Below are positions 1-9,728 of a stretch of DNA of 23,957 bases, piece after piece. The stretch is from Chara braunii (lineage: Eukaryota; Streptophyta; Charophyceae; Charales; Characeae): assembly GCA_003427395.1 (NCBI GenBank), contig BFEA01000078.1, positions 1,852,530-1,876,486 of the forward strand. The letters are read 5' to 3'. The notes beneath the pieces are model-generated. The model saw only the letters and a program-made list of their open reading frames with translations. It was not told where the DNA came from and did no database searches. How positions within the stretch are numbered: position 1 is the first letter of the stretch; each line of letters begins with the position of its first letter. The position numbers and the translations under genes are program-made.

Positions 1-202
1 CCCCCTCCTCTCCCCCCCCGTGCCGAGTCGCTAGCCGGACCACATTATATGAGATTGCAACTTGATCCGATCACCCATGACACACCCGTTGTCGAACCGT
101 TTTAACAAAAGTTTCGGGCATCAGACATTATATGAGATTGCAACGGCGGGTTCTTAGGGACGGTGGCGAGCGAATGCAGAAACACAGGGGGGGGCGGAGG
201 GG

Positions 203-204
<2 letters not shown>
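1..204. other. Outer or flanking sequence left of the GA tract, no gene
   Basis: The segment starts with a C-rich stretch and ends with a G-rich stretch. A 20-bp sequence at 42-61 (acattatatgagattgcaac) is repeated exactly at 125-144, 83 bp later. I see no coding frame that is not an accident of composition. It may be host DNA next to the element or an outer part of its terminus; the right end of the window stops too early to compare. Confidence 0.6.
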
Positions 205-280
<76 letters not shown>

Positions 281-319
281 CAGAAAGAGAGAGAGAGGAC
301 AGAAAGAGAGAAAAATGGC

Positions 320-384
<65 letters not shown>

Positions 385-468
385 CAGAGAGAGACAGAGA
401 GAGACAGAGAGCGAGAGAGAGAGACAGAAAGAGAGAAAAATGACGGAAAGAAAGAGAGAGAGAGAGAG
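205..468. repeat. GA-rich microsatellite at the left terminus
   Basis: This is about 265 bp of nearly pure GA dinucleotides with scattered CA and AA interruptions. It abuts the first bases of the left inverted repeat (actctagttgaacagc, 469-484). The mirror sequence at 23885-23900 is followed by a CT tract, so the tract is oriented as part of the inverted repeat. Open frames rich in Arg-Glu or Ser-Leu in this stretch are composition artefacts. Confidence 0.95.
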
Positions 469-548
469 ACTCTAGTTGAACAGCGAGTCAATTCGCAGTT
501 ATCGAGGTCGATGTCAGGTCGTGATCTGTTTGGTGACTGACTACCTTT

Positions 549-600
549 AAGAAGTGGTAGACCACCTTGAAGAAGTGTCAACCTTCACGAAGTGCCAAAC
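549..600 (+). repeat. Subterminal GAAGTGTCAAAC motif cluster
   Basis: Variants of GAAGTGNCAAC lie at 551 (gaagtggta), 572-582 (gaagtgtcaac) and 589-600 (gaagtgccaaac). The right end has two inverted copies, gtttgacacttc at 23743-23754 and 23853-23864. Short motifs repeated near both ends are candidate transposase contact sites. Confidence 0.6.
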
Positions 601-604
601 AGTC

Positions 605-1445
605 GGCGGTCAAAGGACTCCAGTGCTAAAAGCATTCTTAGGGGACCTTGCGGTTGTGTTCAGAACATATTGGCGTAGCACTAGATGCTCACCAAGCAGT
701 TCTGGATGTTGATTATATCGACAAATCATAAGATGCCTAACAAGCGAGCAGCGGCTGCTTGCAAGACCTTCTACCCGGTGTGGATCTTTGAGAGCAGAGT
801 TCCGCACTCCACCGTGAGATCCACATCGGATAGGTGGACATGCCATCCTACCGCTGTTAGCTGTAGTCATCTTGAGGGAGTCGACGATGTGAGGACCTGG
901 CAAAGAACACTGTCAGGGGACTTTAATGTCGTGTTTGGAACATATTGGTGTACCACTAGATGCTCACTAAGCAGTTTTGGATGTCTATCATATCGACACA
1001 TCATAAGATGCCTTACAAGCAAGCACCGACTACTTGCAGGACCTTCTACTCGGTGTGGATCTTTGAGAGCAGAGTTTCGCACTCCACCCTGAGATCCACA
1101 TCGGGTAGGCGAACTTGCCATCCTACCGCTGTTGGATGTAGTCATCTTGAGAGTCGATGTGGTGAGGACCCGACAAAGAACACTTTTAGGGGACTTTGCT
1201 GCCATGTTTGGAACTTATTGGCGTAGCACTAGATGCTCACCAAGCAGTTCTGGATGTCGGTTATATCGACACATCATAAGATGCCTTACAAGCAAGCAGC
1301 GGCTGCTTGCAGAACCTTCTACCCGATCTGGATCTTTGAAAGCAGAGTTTCGCACTCCACCGTGAGATCCACATCGGATAGGCGGAGCTGCTATCCTACC
1401 GCTGTTGGCTGTAGTCATCTTGAGAGTCGATGAGGTGAGGACCCG
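605..1445 (+). repeat. Three tandem units of about 274 bp inside the left TIR
   Basis: The marker ctagatgctcac recurs at 681, 956 and 1229, giving spacings of 275 and 273 bp. Each unit also carries a copy of gtggatctttgagagcag and agatccacatcgg. Two matching but inverted units lie in the right TIR, with the marker near 23400 and 23660. Each unit has a similar open frame of 65-135 codons that begins Met-Leu-Thr-Lys-Gln-Phe, but conservation of the DNA unit explains this, so I do not call genes. Confidence 0.85.
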
Positions 1446-1565
1446 ACGATGTTCCAATTGGGACATGCTCTTGTTTCGTGATGTGCAGGTGCTTACAGGC
1501 AGTGCGTTCGATCCCCTCCTCGACGTGAAGCAAAGTGCGAGGGAATTGCTCAGGGCTCACACTAG

Positions 1566-1587
1566 AAGTGCGATTTAACTCGCACTT
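1566..1587. repeat. 22-bp palindrome, perfect 8-bp arms
   Basis: The sequence is AAGTGCGA, spacer TTTAAC, then TCGCACTT. The arms are perfectly complementary and the spacer is 6 bp. It is the reference copy of the palindrome family dispersed through the element. Confidence 0.9.
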
Positions 1588-1757
1588 TGATGGAGAAGCA
1601 GTTGCGCAGTCCATCAGCGCGACGATTTAATATGGACATTTGCTTGTCATTTCTATATCATAGGTTGAAAACGCCATCAAATCTTTCTGTGTAGAAGATT
1701 CATATTCATTCATACCAGTATCTCTTGTCATCGCAATTTTCGAGATGAAAACATCTC

Positions 1758-2545
1758 AAGTCAAATTGCAAAGCACACAAAGACATCGCAAACATCGAGG
1801 TGAAAACATCTCAAGTTGCGCACTGTTTTTCCAAAGGTGAAGTCTCAGAGCAGACGATTTGTTTCTAGAAACCATTCTATGCAGAAAATTCATTCAAGGT
1901 CAAATTGCAAAGCACAGAGACTTTCCAAATTGAACGCAAAATATCATACAATGCCACATTGCGAAGTGCACGGAGGCTTTTCAAAAATCACAAAGTACAT
2001 GGAGCCAAAGTGCGAATATGTTCTCATTTTCCATATGGATCCAATAGTTCAGTGCACCGCTGAATCCGTTAAACAACTTTAAGCACAAGTCAAATTGCAA
2101 AGCACACAGAGACATCGCAAACATCGAGGTGAAAACATCTCCAGTTGCCTAGTGTTTTTCCAAAGGTGAAGTCTCACAACACACGAACAGGTACCAGAAA
2201 CCATTCAATGCAGAAAATTCATTCGAGGGCAAATTGCAAAGCACACAGAGACATTTCAAAAAGACATTGAACGTGAAATATCATACAATCCCTCATTGCA
2301 AAGTGCACGGAGGCTTTCCAAATATCACAAAGTACATGGAGCTAAAGTGTGGATATGTTCTCATTTCTCACATGGAACCAACAGTTCAATCACAAATGTA
2401 CGACATTCGAAGTGCGAATATGTTCGCATTTCTCATATAGAAACAACAACCAACATTCCGTGGAGAGCACAAGATGTATTCCGGGTTTAACAAAATTGAT
2501 GATCACTCAGTGCACCGCTGAATCCGTAAAACAACTTTAAGCACA
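1758..2545 (+). repeat. Two tandem units of about 329 bp in the inner left TIR
   Basis: aagtcaaattgcaaagcacac starts at 1758 and again at 2087. Both units continue with gacatcgcaaacatcgaggtg, a TGCAGAAAATTCATTC segment, a GTGCACGGAGGCTTT segment and CACAAAGTACATGGAG. The first unit ends with cagtgcaccgctgaatccg, which recurs near 2510. Each unit also holds one or two diverged copies of the 22-bp palindrome (2008-2029, 2345-2366, 2410-2431). A shorter, more diverged inverted counterpart lies at about 22540-22760. Confidence 0.8.
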
Positions 2546-3348
2546 CATACATTCTGGCGACAATTGGTTTCCGAATGGAGAACAAGTTCGCAAATGCCAT
2601 AAGGAACCAACAGACAACATTCAATGGAGACAAGCAGAGGGGGTGAACCGTAAAACGGGGCGGCACACGCAGAACAAGGGCGAGCCAAAACATATGAAAG
2701 TTGGGTAGTCGGGGTGGGCCGGGGGAGAGGGTCTTTCACATCACAAAGTCTCGCGAACGAAAAAGATAAGCACAAAACAATTTGGCGACCAAGAATAAAT
2801 CGTCGATATCTTTTACACGAGCAAGAGACGAGCACAACCTCGAAATGAACAAACGCAGCACGGTGCTGCCGCGGTCTGAGAGGACATAAGGAGAACAACC
2901 CGAAAATAAACCAAAGGAGCACAAAGTTGGGATATTCACATCCGATATGTAAGCGTCTACTTAAAAGGACGTGCACGACGTGGCAGGGATATTTACATCG
3001 GCATCTAAGCTTCTATTTCACGTAAGCGTCCGCTGCTACCCACTAGCAGATGTTGCGCGACAAGCAATGAGAACAACAGTAAAACAAACAAAGGCAGCAA
3101 GGCGCTGCTGAAAATCCTACGAATAAAGATGACAGGTTCCACAAAATGAAAAACCATTAAAAAAATTGGTACAGCATGAGGCTGAGATATTCACATCGAC
3201 ACCTAAAAACGTCCTCTGCAATCCGGTACCTCATCAAAACAACAGCACAGCGCGAACCGGCTGACTGCCAAATGAAGTGGGAATAGATTCGCACTTCTCC
3301 TTATGGGCTTTGGAAAAAAAAACTACGAGTATTGTAACAACAAGGGTA
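2546..3348. other. Non-coding spacer between left TIR and protease gene
   Basis: I see no convincing gene. A short motif, gatattcacatcg and close variants, recurs near 2931, 2988 and 3186, each followed by a similar CTAAGC/CTAAAA stretch, so this is an old repeat. A one-mismatch copy of the 22-bp palindrome lies at 3275-3296. A leftward open frame of 157 codons (2503-2976) is rich in Cys, Leu and Arg without domain features and is probably accidental. Confidence 0.6.
3275..3296. repeat. 22-bp palindrome, one arm mismatch
   Basis: AAGTGGGA, spacer ATAGAT, TCGCACTT. It lies just downstream of the stop codon of the leftward protease gene, which would fit a boundary or terminator-like position. 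Confidence 0.75.
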
Positions 3349-4059
3349 TTATTCAGAGCCTTGGAGTATGTCCACCGCAATCCTCAACCGGATGTTTGGA
3401 ATGTCGCTTTGGGCTATCGGAAATGGTGGCGGACAGCCACGTGCAAGAAATGAAGCGAAGGCGAGTATGAAAACAGCGCAGCTCGACCCGTCCGATTGTT
3501 GAGGGACACCACGAACAACCACCTTGGGCTCCTGGAGATCCACTTTCGTTTTTGGACCATAATGACAAACCGCTTCGTCACGGAGGTATTGCGTGAAGTT
3601 CGCAATCACATCGGAAGAAAAACCACCATCGTCTTGTACCAAGGAGTCGTAGTACTTCAGCCGTTGTTCTCGGAGACACAATAGGGTCCAATGCACTTTA
3701 TGTTTATGGACAGGAATCAAGACCATCTCGTGCGAGAAAATATCCACATCTTTTGTCCATTTCGCAACCGTATCATGTCGATAGCCGCCACGAACGAGCT
3801 TGGTATAGAAACATGGACTGAAAATGTAAAGAGAGGGACACCCAGGCAACGCAGCGTTGGCAAGCAAGGCCAAATACAACTCCACCACCTCGTCGGAAAG
3901 CCATTCCCCCTTAACAAGAGTTTGAAGACTTTTTCTGCTCAACATAATTGAACTGACCCCTTTGCGAACCGAGCACACCACCTCGTGGCCGTTGCTGTAA
4001 TCTCCACAGACGTTCCGCAACATTCTCAAGTCCGTAGCGCTAAGCTCCTCACTAGGCAA
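3349..4059 (-). CDS. Ulp1-like (C48 family) cysteine protease
   Basis: This open frame of 236 codons carries the features of a Ulp1/SENP or adenain-like papain-fold protease. Residues 51-65 resemble the family's W-L-S-D-E segment, the catalytic His is H123 in the HWTLL motif, the Asp is D138 in YYDSL, the oxyanion Gln is Q187 or Q188, and the nucleophile is C194 in DGSSCAVF. The usual Gly after the Cys is Ala. Such proteases cleave ubiquitin-like modifiers or element polyproteins and are often carried by large eukaryotic DNA transposons. The frame opens with TTG; a better ATG lies at 4078 (leftward), 11 bases after a splice-acceptor-like tgtttgtgcag, but it is out of frame, so a one-base change near 4060 or an upstream exon is implied. 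It is the last gene of the leftward block. Confidence 0.85.
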   Translation of the reverse strand: MPSEELSATDLRMLRNVCGDYSNGHEVVCSVRKGVSSIMLSRKSLQTLVKGEWLSDEVVELYLALLANAALPGCPSLYIFSPCFYTKLVRGGYRHDTVAKWTKDVDIFSHEMVLIPVHKHKVHWTLLCLREQRLKYYDSLVQDDGGFSSDVIANFTQYLRDEAVCHYGPKTKVDLQEPKVVVRGVPQQSDGSSCAVFILAFASFLARGCPPPFPIAQSDIPNIRLRIAVDILQGSE

Positions 4060-4078
4060 CGAAACGCGAAAACATCAT

Positions 4079-4100
4079 GTAGCCCCAACTGCACAAACAC
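4079..4100 (-). promoter_or_regulatory. Splice-acceptor-like site before the protease
   Basis: Read leftward, the sequence is tgtttgtgcag followed by ttggggctac and ATG. It parallels the AG placed just upstream of the ATG of other genes in this element. Confidence 0.4.
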
Positions 4101-4146
4101 CTACGAACAAGTGTGAGGAGTGAGCACAAACCCCGTGGTGGAATGG

Positions 4147-4497
4147 CTAAGAACTGTCTGCCCTTTTCCTAGAAAAGTTGTATCCCCGACTATTGAATTT
4201 GTCCTTCGCGATGTAATTAGGACACGGGTCTTTCAAGACAGCCCGTTCGCCATCGTCATCAGACCCATCAGACAAAGCAGTAACGCTCTCAATAAACGCA
4301 GCCAAATATTTCCGCAGACCTTCCTCCTTATCTATTCCACGAGCCTTCAGAACCTTGACAGCTCTCTGGGAAAGGCGAGGCATCTGGACCCTTTTAAACA
4401 ACCCTACATTTGACGACTTCTTCGGTAAAGCGGCCAATGACCTCCCTGAAAGACGTTTCTCGTGCACGACTTTTAAAGGCTTCATGGGCAGGGACAT
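4147..4497 (-). CDS. Small basic protein, unknown function (116 aa)
   Basis: I do not recognise this protein. The chosen ATG at 4497 gives 116 residues starting MSLPMKPLKVVHEKRL, rich in Lys and Arg in the first 70 residues, then an acidic DGSDDDGE stretch near residue 85, then a basic tail. The frame is open 16 codons further upstream but that part lies before a splice-acceptor-like sequence (ttttctatgttctacag, AG ending at 4512), so the shorter start is preferred. It sits between the large leftward frame and the protease, with about 70 bp to the protease start. It could be a separate small DNA-binding protein or a first exon of the protease gene. Confidence 0.5.
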   Translation of the reverse strand: MSLPMKPLKVVHEKRLSGRSLAALPKKSSNVGLFKRVQMPRLSQRAVKVLKARGIDKEEGLRKYLAAFIESVTALSDGSDDDGERAVLKDPCPNYIAKDKFNSRGYNFSRKRADSS

Positions 4498-4511
4498 TAA
4501 CAACCTTACAC

Positions 4512-4531
4512 CTGTAGAACATAGAAAACAA
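4512..4531 (-). promoter_or_regulatory. Splice-acceptor-like site before the small basic gene
   Basis: Read leftward, ttttctatgttctacag is followed by gtgtaaggttgtta and ATG. The polypyrimidine tract and AG fit a canonical eukaryotic 3' splice site. Confidence 0.5.
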
Positions 4532-4637
4532 CCCACAACCCACAAGCTTTTTTTTTACCAGTGGTAATAGGTACATTAGCCCATGACATCAATTTGGACG
4601 AACACAGAGCTGGCTATTGACAGATATGCGAGTGGTC

Positions 4638-5738
4638 CTATTCACAAATCTTATCGTGCTCGGGAGCCCTTTGAGGGAACTCACCCTCCTGTCGCGCCAC
4701 TGCGCCAACGTCCACGGACGATTCGAGGTTCTGAACCTCAGCCACGGCCGTGTCGCTAACCAGCTCGGTGGCAGCTGAGTCGCTTGGCAAGTCGATGGGT
4801 TCATGAAGCACCATTTCCTGACTGGTACTGAGGACAGATAGTCGATCACCCTGTTCGGCACCACAACGGGTGGACGGAGAATCATGATCTTTCCGGTCTG
4901 GATCCATCTTGATGCTGACGGCCACCTCACCGCCTTCCACGGAGTATTCGACGTTCTGCATCTCGGCCACGCCTGATGCGCTAACCAGCTCGGTGGCAGC
5001 TGAGTCGTCACCCAACTCTATGGCTTCATGAAGCACCATTTCACGAGCGGTGCTCAGGACAGACGCTCGACCACCCTGTTCATCACCGCAACGGGTGGAC
5101 GAAGAATCACTATCTTTCCGCTGTGGATCCGTCCGAATGTCGACAGTCACCTTATCGCCTTCAACCATGGGTTGTCCTCCGCCATGAATCCGAGCTTCCA
5201 CCGCAGGTTATTCTTCGTCTTCATCGTTGCCAAGAACGGGAGCTTGCATGGACGTCCACTTACCTCCCTTAACGACACCTTCTCGCGTCGTGGCCACAGC
5301 CGAGCGACTGTGCAGAACCTCTTCGGACGTCCCGATCACCAGCGCTCGTGCGTGGAGCCACTTCACGTCTTCACGAGCCGGCCCGTGTCGAGTCTCCTCT
5401 CCCCGCTGTACAGCATGCGTTGCCCCCGGAACTCCTGCACTCTCGCTGTCAGTGTCCACGAACGCACCCTCCGAAGCATGACGTTCACACTCGCTACCCC
5501 CGGTCTCCAACACTTTGGGAGACTGCCAGCATTAAGTCTCCTCTTCCAGATGTACAGCACGTGTTCCCGGAGAACGTTCGTCTTCACCAGGAGTGTGACG
5601 TTCGTTCTCGCTACCCCCGGTCTCCAACACTCCTGGAGCGGGCCCCTCCAGCACGTCGCGAGACCTCCAGTCTCGAGTCTCAACACATGAGAAAGGAGGC
5701 GAGCTGGGCAACCCTGTGTCCAACTGAAGATGCGTGGG
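4638..5738 (-). other. Repetitive disordered tail of the large frame
   Basis: The same frame continues through TAG 5739, TAA 5532 and TAA 5208. It holds two units of 39 residues (117 bp, marker VLETGGSE, near 5479 and 5595) and two units of 75 residues (225 bp, marker LVS plus the DNA gctaaccagctcggtggcag near 4755 and 4980), the latter with STRCG and EMVLHE motifs. The region is acidic and low in hydrophobics, so probably unstructured. It ends at a TAG at 4638. Confidence 0.55.
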
Positions 5739-7186
5739 CTAGGACGTCACATTTTCTTGGCCTCGCGGAACTGTTGAGTGAGGAGCACTTATGGCGGAGG
5801 GCGACGTGAACAAATCCGAATGTATTCGGAGTTTGTGGCGGTCGCCCGAGCCGAGGGAACCGGAGGTCGCACCTTCGCTCCTTCGCAATGCAAGCATCCC
5901 GCGCTTCAGGCAAAACGAAGACGCGCCCTCTTTCAGGAGCAAGGTGTTGAGCACAAGAGACCTCTGCTGCGCACAGCGGGATGGACTCTCCTGGGCAACG
6001 GGAAACAAACTCCTCGCAGACAAGTGCGAATCTACTCGCACTTGATCAGACGTCAGGGTGGCCTCGTCTCGCATGTCGGAATCTCGACTCCCTACGCAGT
6101 GGGGGTCAGTTTCCATATACTGGGGACTCCCGGACGTTCTACGCTTTCCGCCCGACCCCTTCCCGCCCGACCCCTTTCCGCCGGACGCCTTCTCAACCGA
6201 CGATGTCTCGCTTGTCCCCTTCCCGACAAACTGTGAGTCGTTTCCTCCGCCACTTCCTCCGTCTCCTTCGTCTCCTCCACCACCCCCTCTCGGATGCTGA
6301 CCGGCCGGCGGAGGTTGCGGCATGCGCCAGTCAATGCCACGAGACGGTGCCGTTTTAAGTGAGTAGAAAGGCGCTCGAAACTCCAACATGTTGTTGGCGT
6401 ACAACTCATGTAGCTTTTGTTCTGCATACGCATCGACGTCCTGATCGTTCCTCTTGGGGTTCATGAGACTCAAATGCTCCACCAGAGTAGTTCTTGCCTT
6501 TCCCTTAAATGCACCCGCTCCTTGTCTCTTCAGTCCACTCCACTTGCCATCGGCCTCCTTTATTGCCATGACCCATCTTCCATTCCTCACAGCAGGTTGG
6601 AATATCCTCGGGTGCCAGACGACGTTGTGTCCCCAGACATCCTCCGACGTGAACCGGTGATGCTTGCCGAAGAAGTAGAGTTTGTCATTCTGCTAGGTGT
6701 CATGATCCATAGGGAGCCTGTCACAAGGTTCGTGATCATAGTCTCTCTCTTCCTTCTCGTCATCAGACGATTGGTCGTCGACTGGTTCGCCCTAAACACA
6801 CGATTCAAACTGGCACAGGACGTGCTATATCTCCGAGGGCCACCTTCCTCTTCATCACCAACCTGTCCAACCACCCGAGGAAGTGGGATGGACTCAAAAT
6901 CGAAGGTTTCGAAGTCGCTCAGCTCCTCCATGTCTTCAACGTCGAAAGGGTCCTCCTCGTCAAACTGTGACTTGTAGTTTTCGAGAGTGAGCGGTTCGGC
7001 CAGCGTGAAGTAAATGTGCTCCAGCCTTCTCAGGAAGTGTGAGACAGACTCCCTAGGTTCACCGTGGTACCCATTGAGCACAGCGAACACCAGGTTTCTC
7101 CGTCGACTGTATTCGAGGTCGGTTGGACCAGGCGGTCCGGGTCCGAAAAGGAAGTCCCAAACGTCCGTCGTTTTGTTCCCCGACAA
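5739..7186 (-). other. C-terminal globular part of the large frame plus Gly-Lys linker
   Basis: The frame goes on after the TGA at 7190 with LEYSRRRNLVFAVLNGYHGE, an acidic stretch (DEEDPFDVEDMEEL), then shifts frame near 6780. The next frame has a TAG at 6693 and reads LYFFGKHHRFTSEDVWGHNV, VRNGRWVMAIKEADGKWSGL, then a stretch up to YANNMLEFRAPFY, which is clearly folded protein of unknown family. It is followed by Gly-rich repeats (GGKGSGGK near 6180) and a linker that contains two copies of the 22-bp palindrome as coding sequence (6022-6043 and 5812-5833). Confidence 0.5.
6022..6043. repeat. 22-bp palindrome inside coding sequence
   Basis: AAGTGCGA, spacer ATCTAC, TCGCACTT, with perfect arms, within the leftward linker region. 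A second, diverged copy (AAATCCGA, ATGTAT, TCGGAGTT) lies at 5812-5833. The two encode the look-alike peptides VRVDSHL and LRIHSDL, as expected if the palindrome was inserted or copied into the gene. Confidence 0.85.
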
Positions 7187-7189
7187 TTG

Positions 7190-9147
7190 TCAATACATGT
7201 CACGTTTGGGATCCCCGTTTCGTTCGCCGGTGGTGCGGTCAGACTCACAAGCATTGCGAGTGTCTGCAACGCGTGCCTTCACGAACTCGTGAAGGTAATC
7301 AATCATTTTGGCCGCCTTCTCCAACGCGACGACGTTTTGACCGGTGTGCAGGAGTTCCCACACGACAGACGCATGCGCCTTCCCAAAGAAAAAATCAGTG
7401 TGACCAGCTTTGCAAAAGTTTACGAGTAGACCAAGTAGACGAGACGGGTTCCTCTCCATCTCTCCGTAAGCAGGTCCTTGAGAACTTGTCACGCCGCCGT
7501 CCTCCCACATGCTACGAGAGAACCTTTCCTTTTCCGCCACGTCGAAACACACCACAACCTGTCCTGATGGATGCGACGAACAGACAGCTTTCGAGCGGCC
7601 GCCACCGTGTGTTTGGCCGGACTTGGACCATGAGCACGGGAAACCTTAGTCGGGGTACTGGCCGGGTAGACTGCGAATGTGTTGTCTTCCAGCTTCTCGC
7701 CATTTAAAATCACGTACAGGCGGTCACACTCCTCAACCAGCATATTGCCTTCCCGGATAGTGACCTGCTTTTGTGCACTACGTACCCACTTCCCTGTTCT
7801 GACGTGATGGGCGCTAAGCATGGTCATGCCTTTCAAGAAACTGAGCTCCCAACGAGAGGGGAAAAAGATCACAAGTGCCCAGTGCGTTGGCGAAAGTGTT
7901 TGTAGAGGGCCTTGCAAGTTGGCGAAATCGTCTTCTCGCCAGTCTGTGGGGAGTGTGGGATCACACAAATTGAGGACGTACAGGTTGCACACGTAATGTC
8001 GCACAACCTCACGGATCGCAGTGACATGACTGTGAGCTTGGGAAGGCGGGAAAGCGAAAGGAATAAGTCTGGTCACCCGGTTGAGGTCGGGCCATTTGAT
8101 ATGCCTCACATCCCCGCTGGCCCTGATCGTGTCTCGAACTTCTTCTTCCGTCCGTCGCAAGATGGAACGGACAGACTTTTCGAAAGATTTAGGGAATCTG
8201 TCATCATCGTACAATCTCTTTGCGTCGTCGATGAACTTCTTCTCGTGCGGAAGACTACGTTTGCAAGTGTTCACATACTCCACCGCGCCCTGGAAATGCT
8301 TTCGCATTTCAACCCATACCAGTTTCGTGAGGCCCTGCGGCCCGAACTCCTCCAGAAGCTTCCCCTCGGTCCGAAAAAATGGGCTCCCGTGGCACCAAAC
8401 ACGCTCGTTCTCCTCTGTTTCAAGGAACAAGATGTAGTGGAACATACGGAGCATCACACGGTCCACTTTCCTCGTCTCGACCATGTCTTTAATTCCAGGT
8501 TTATGCTGACGCTTCATATGGCCGCCCGCGGATTGCACGAACACTCCTCTTAGCGCGAGAATGTCGTCAAGGATCGACAGTTTCTCGACATCGATCATGT
8601 CAGCAAGACACTGCCAATAGAACATATCTGGCTCCTTCACGACCACGAAAAACTTGTCGTCCGCTTGCGTTTTCTTTTTGGTAGAAGGCGGAGGTACCCG
8701 GACAAGCCACCCCATCTTCGTTTCACAAGTAGCCCCTTTCGAGCCCATTTCCGGAATTGCTTGCAAACCCGAAGATTTGTCTGGCATGTATTTGCCCGGC
8801 CTCGACAATGGCGTCTTGCCGTCGCCGCCCGACAACTTCCCCTCTGGCCATTTCGTGTAGAACTCCATGGCTTTGCGAAAAACGTCATCACCGGCCGTCA
8901 CGAGCGGCATCCACTTCCTCAATGCATTGCCAAAGGCAGCGACATATTCCTTGTCGGCGAGCGATTGATCTTTTTCTGCCAACGACCAGTAAGCTTCGTT
9001 CGGACTCATTCCCAAAATCAGCTTTTGGAAATCGAAAAACTTTTGTTTTCGCCCTCCTTGCCGGAAGGGTTCCCTTGAATGGCCATCGACCTTCCTTCTT
9101 TCTCCCATGCCTCCCGCATGTCCAAGAACGCGGCCTTCTGCGATCAC
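7190..9147 (-). other. Central part of the large frame with possible permuted DNA-methyltransferase-like motif
   Basis: From 9147 to about 7560 runs a 530-codon globular region, then with a frame change near 7560 it continues to a TGA at 7190. The later part reads ERNPSRLLGLLVNFCKAGH, TDFFFGKAHASVVWELL, HTGQNVVALEKAAKMIDYL (about 7300-7450). This resembles the motif X plus motif I to II order at the end of class-beta amino-methyltransferases: K-P..L, then D-x-F-x-G-x-G, then an acidic residue ending a V-V-A-L-E strand. The catalytic motif IV (D/N/S-P-P-Y/F/W) should lie upstream; the nearest candidate is the WALVIFFPSRWELSF stretch near 7840-7885, which is not canonical. The domain may be a diverged or inactive methyltransferase, or something else. 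Confidence 0.35.
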
Positions 9148-9209
9148 TGCCCAGACCTCTTGTGTCTCGTGTTCTCGTTGAGACTGACTTGCCTATAACC
9201 CGCGAAATC

Positions 9210-9710
9210 TCAGTCGGAGAACCACACCACTCTCGCCGACCACGAGTGCATCTTCCACAATACGAATATTCGCTCACCCTCCAACTCCTCCACAACAGCC
9301 ACGGTGTGTTGTCCGTTAACAGGGTAATAGTAGTACTTGTCCTTGTCCTCTTGCTTGAAGACATCTTTGTGAACCCTTTCATCTTGCTCCGGCCTACGCT
9401 CCACCGACTTGTAGATGGGTGTCGAAACCAAAGGGTTTTTTGTCCAGATCTTGCCCCTTTTCTCGGGGAATCGACGCAGCATCGCAGCCTTGATGTCGTC
9501 CACAGTTTCGCGATTTAGACCGCGGTGGTTGTAATATCTTTCCCAAGACGGGATGTCGCAGAGCTTCCTGGGGTCGTTCCGCTCGTATTCGAGCCAGAAC
9601 GCTGCTGCTTCGTCGCAGTCCTCACCGCCATCGTTCCGCTCGTATTCGAGCCAGAACGCTGCTGCTTCGTCGCAGTCCTCACCGACAGGCCGTTCGGCCC
9701 CGCTCGCCAC
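9210..9710 (-). other. ParB/sulfiredoxin-like segment of the large frame
   Basis: This 166-codon open part contains GLNRETVDDIKAAMLRRF, then a stretch ending KNPLVSTPIY, then YYYYPVNGQHTVAVVEEL (about 9296-9345). The order 'helix with alternating hydrophobics, proline-containing strand, then strand plus N/D-G-Q-H' matches the ParB N-terminal or sulfiredoxin fold, in which the G-x-H/R box binds nucleotide. In bacteria and phages ParB-like domains are often fused to DNA methyltransferases. Two exact 57-bp copies in front encode the 19-residue repeat ending FWLEYERND. The frame runs on past TGA codons at 9210 and 9144, both where Trp would fit. The fold assignment is inferred from motif pattern only. 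Confidence 0.45.
9574..9687. repeat. Tandem duplication of 57 bp, in frame
   Basis: The 57-bp unit beginning tcgttccgctcgtattcgag occurs at 9574-9630 and again at 9631-9687, identical except at the last few bases. It adds 19 residues to the leftward protein without shifting its frame. The near identity implies a recent event. Confidence 0.95.
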
Positions 9711-9728
9711 CTCAGCAGTCTTCCGCCT

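Larger units (their letters stand above)
469..2545 (+). repeat. Left terminal inverted repeat, composite
   Basis: Its reverse complement is found, imperfectly, at about 22540-23900. Matching blocks include 469-484 with 23885-23900, the segment at 1448-1520 with about 23120-23190 (gatgttccaattgggac), the AT-rich segment 1610-1740 with about 22760-22895, and the GCAAAGTRCAC-rich part with 22560-22760. It contains two sets of internal tandem units, described separately. Long subterminal repeats of this kind are typical binding arrays for transposases of large DNA transposons. I did not compute an identity value. Confidence 0.85.

Noticed and set aside
102-581. Open frames rich in Arg-Glu or Ser-Leu across the GA tract
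   Set aside because: They are produced by the GA dinucleotide repeat and have no protein-like composition.
685-1433. Recurring open frames starting Met-Leu-Thr-Lys-Gln-Phe in the TIR units
   Set aside because: They recur only because the DNA units are tandem copies. Frames shift between units and no domain is visible.
2503-2976. Leftward 157-codon open frame rich in Cys and Leu
   Set aside because: It spans the TIR boundary and repeat motifs, has no recognisable domain, and has no acceptor-like site or good start context.
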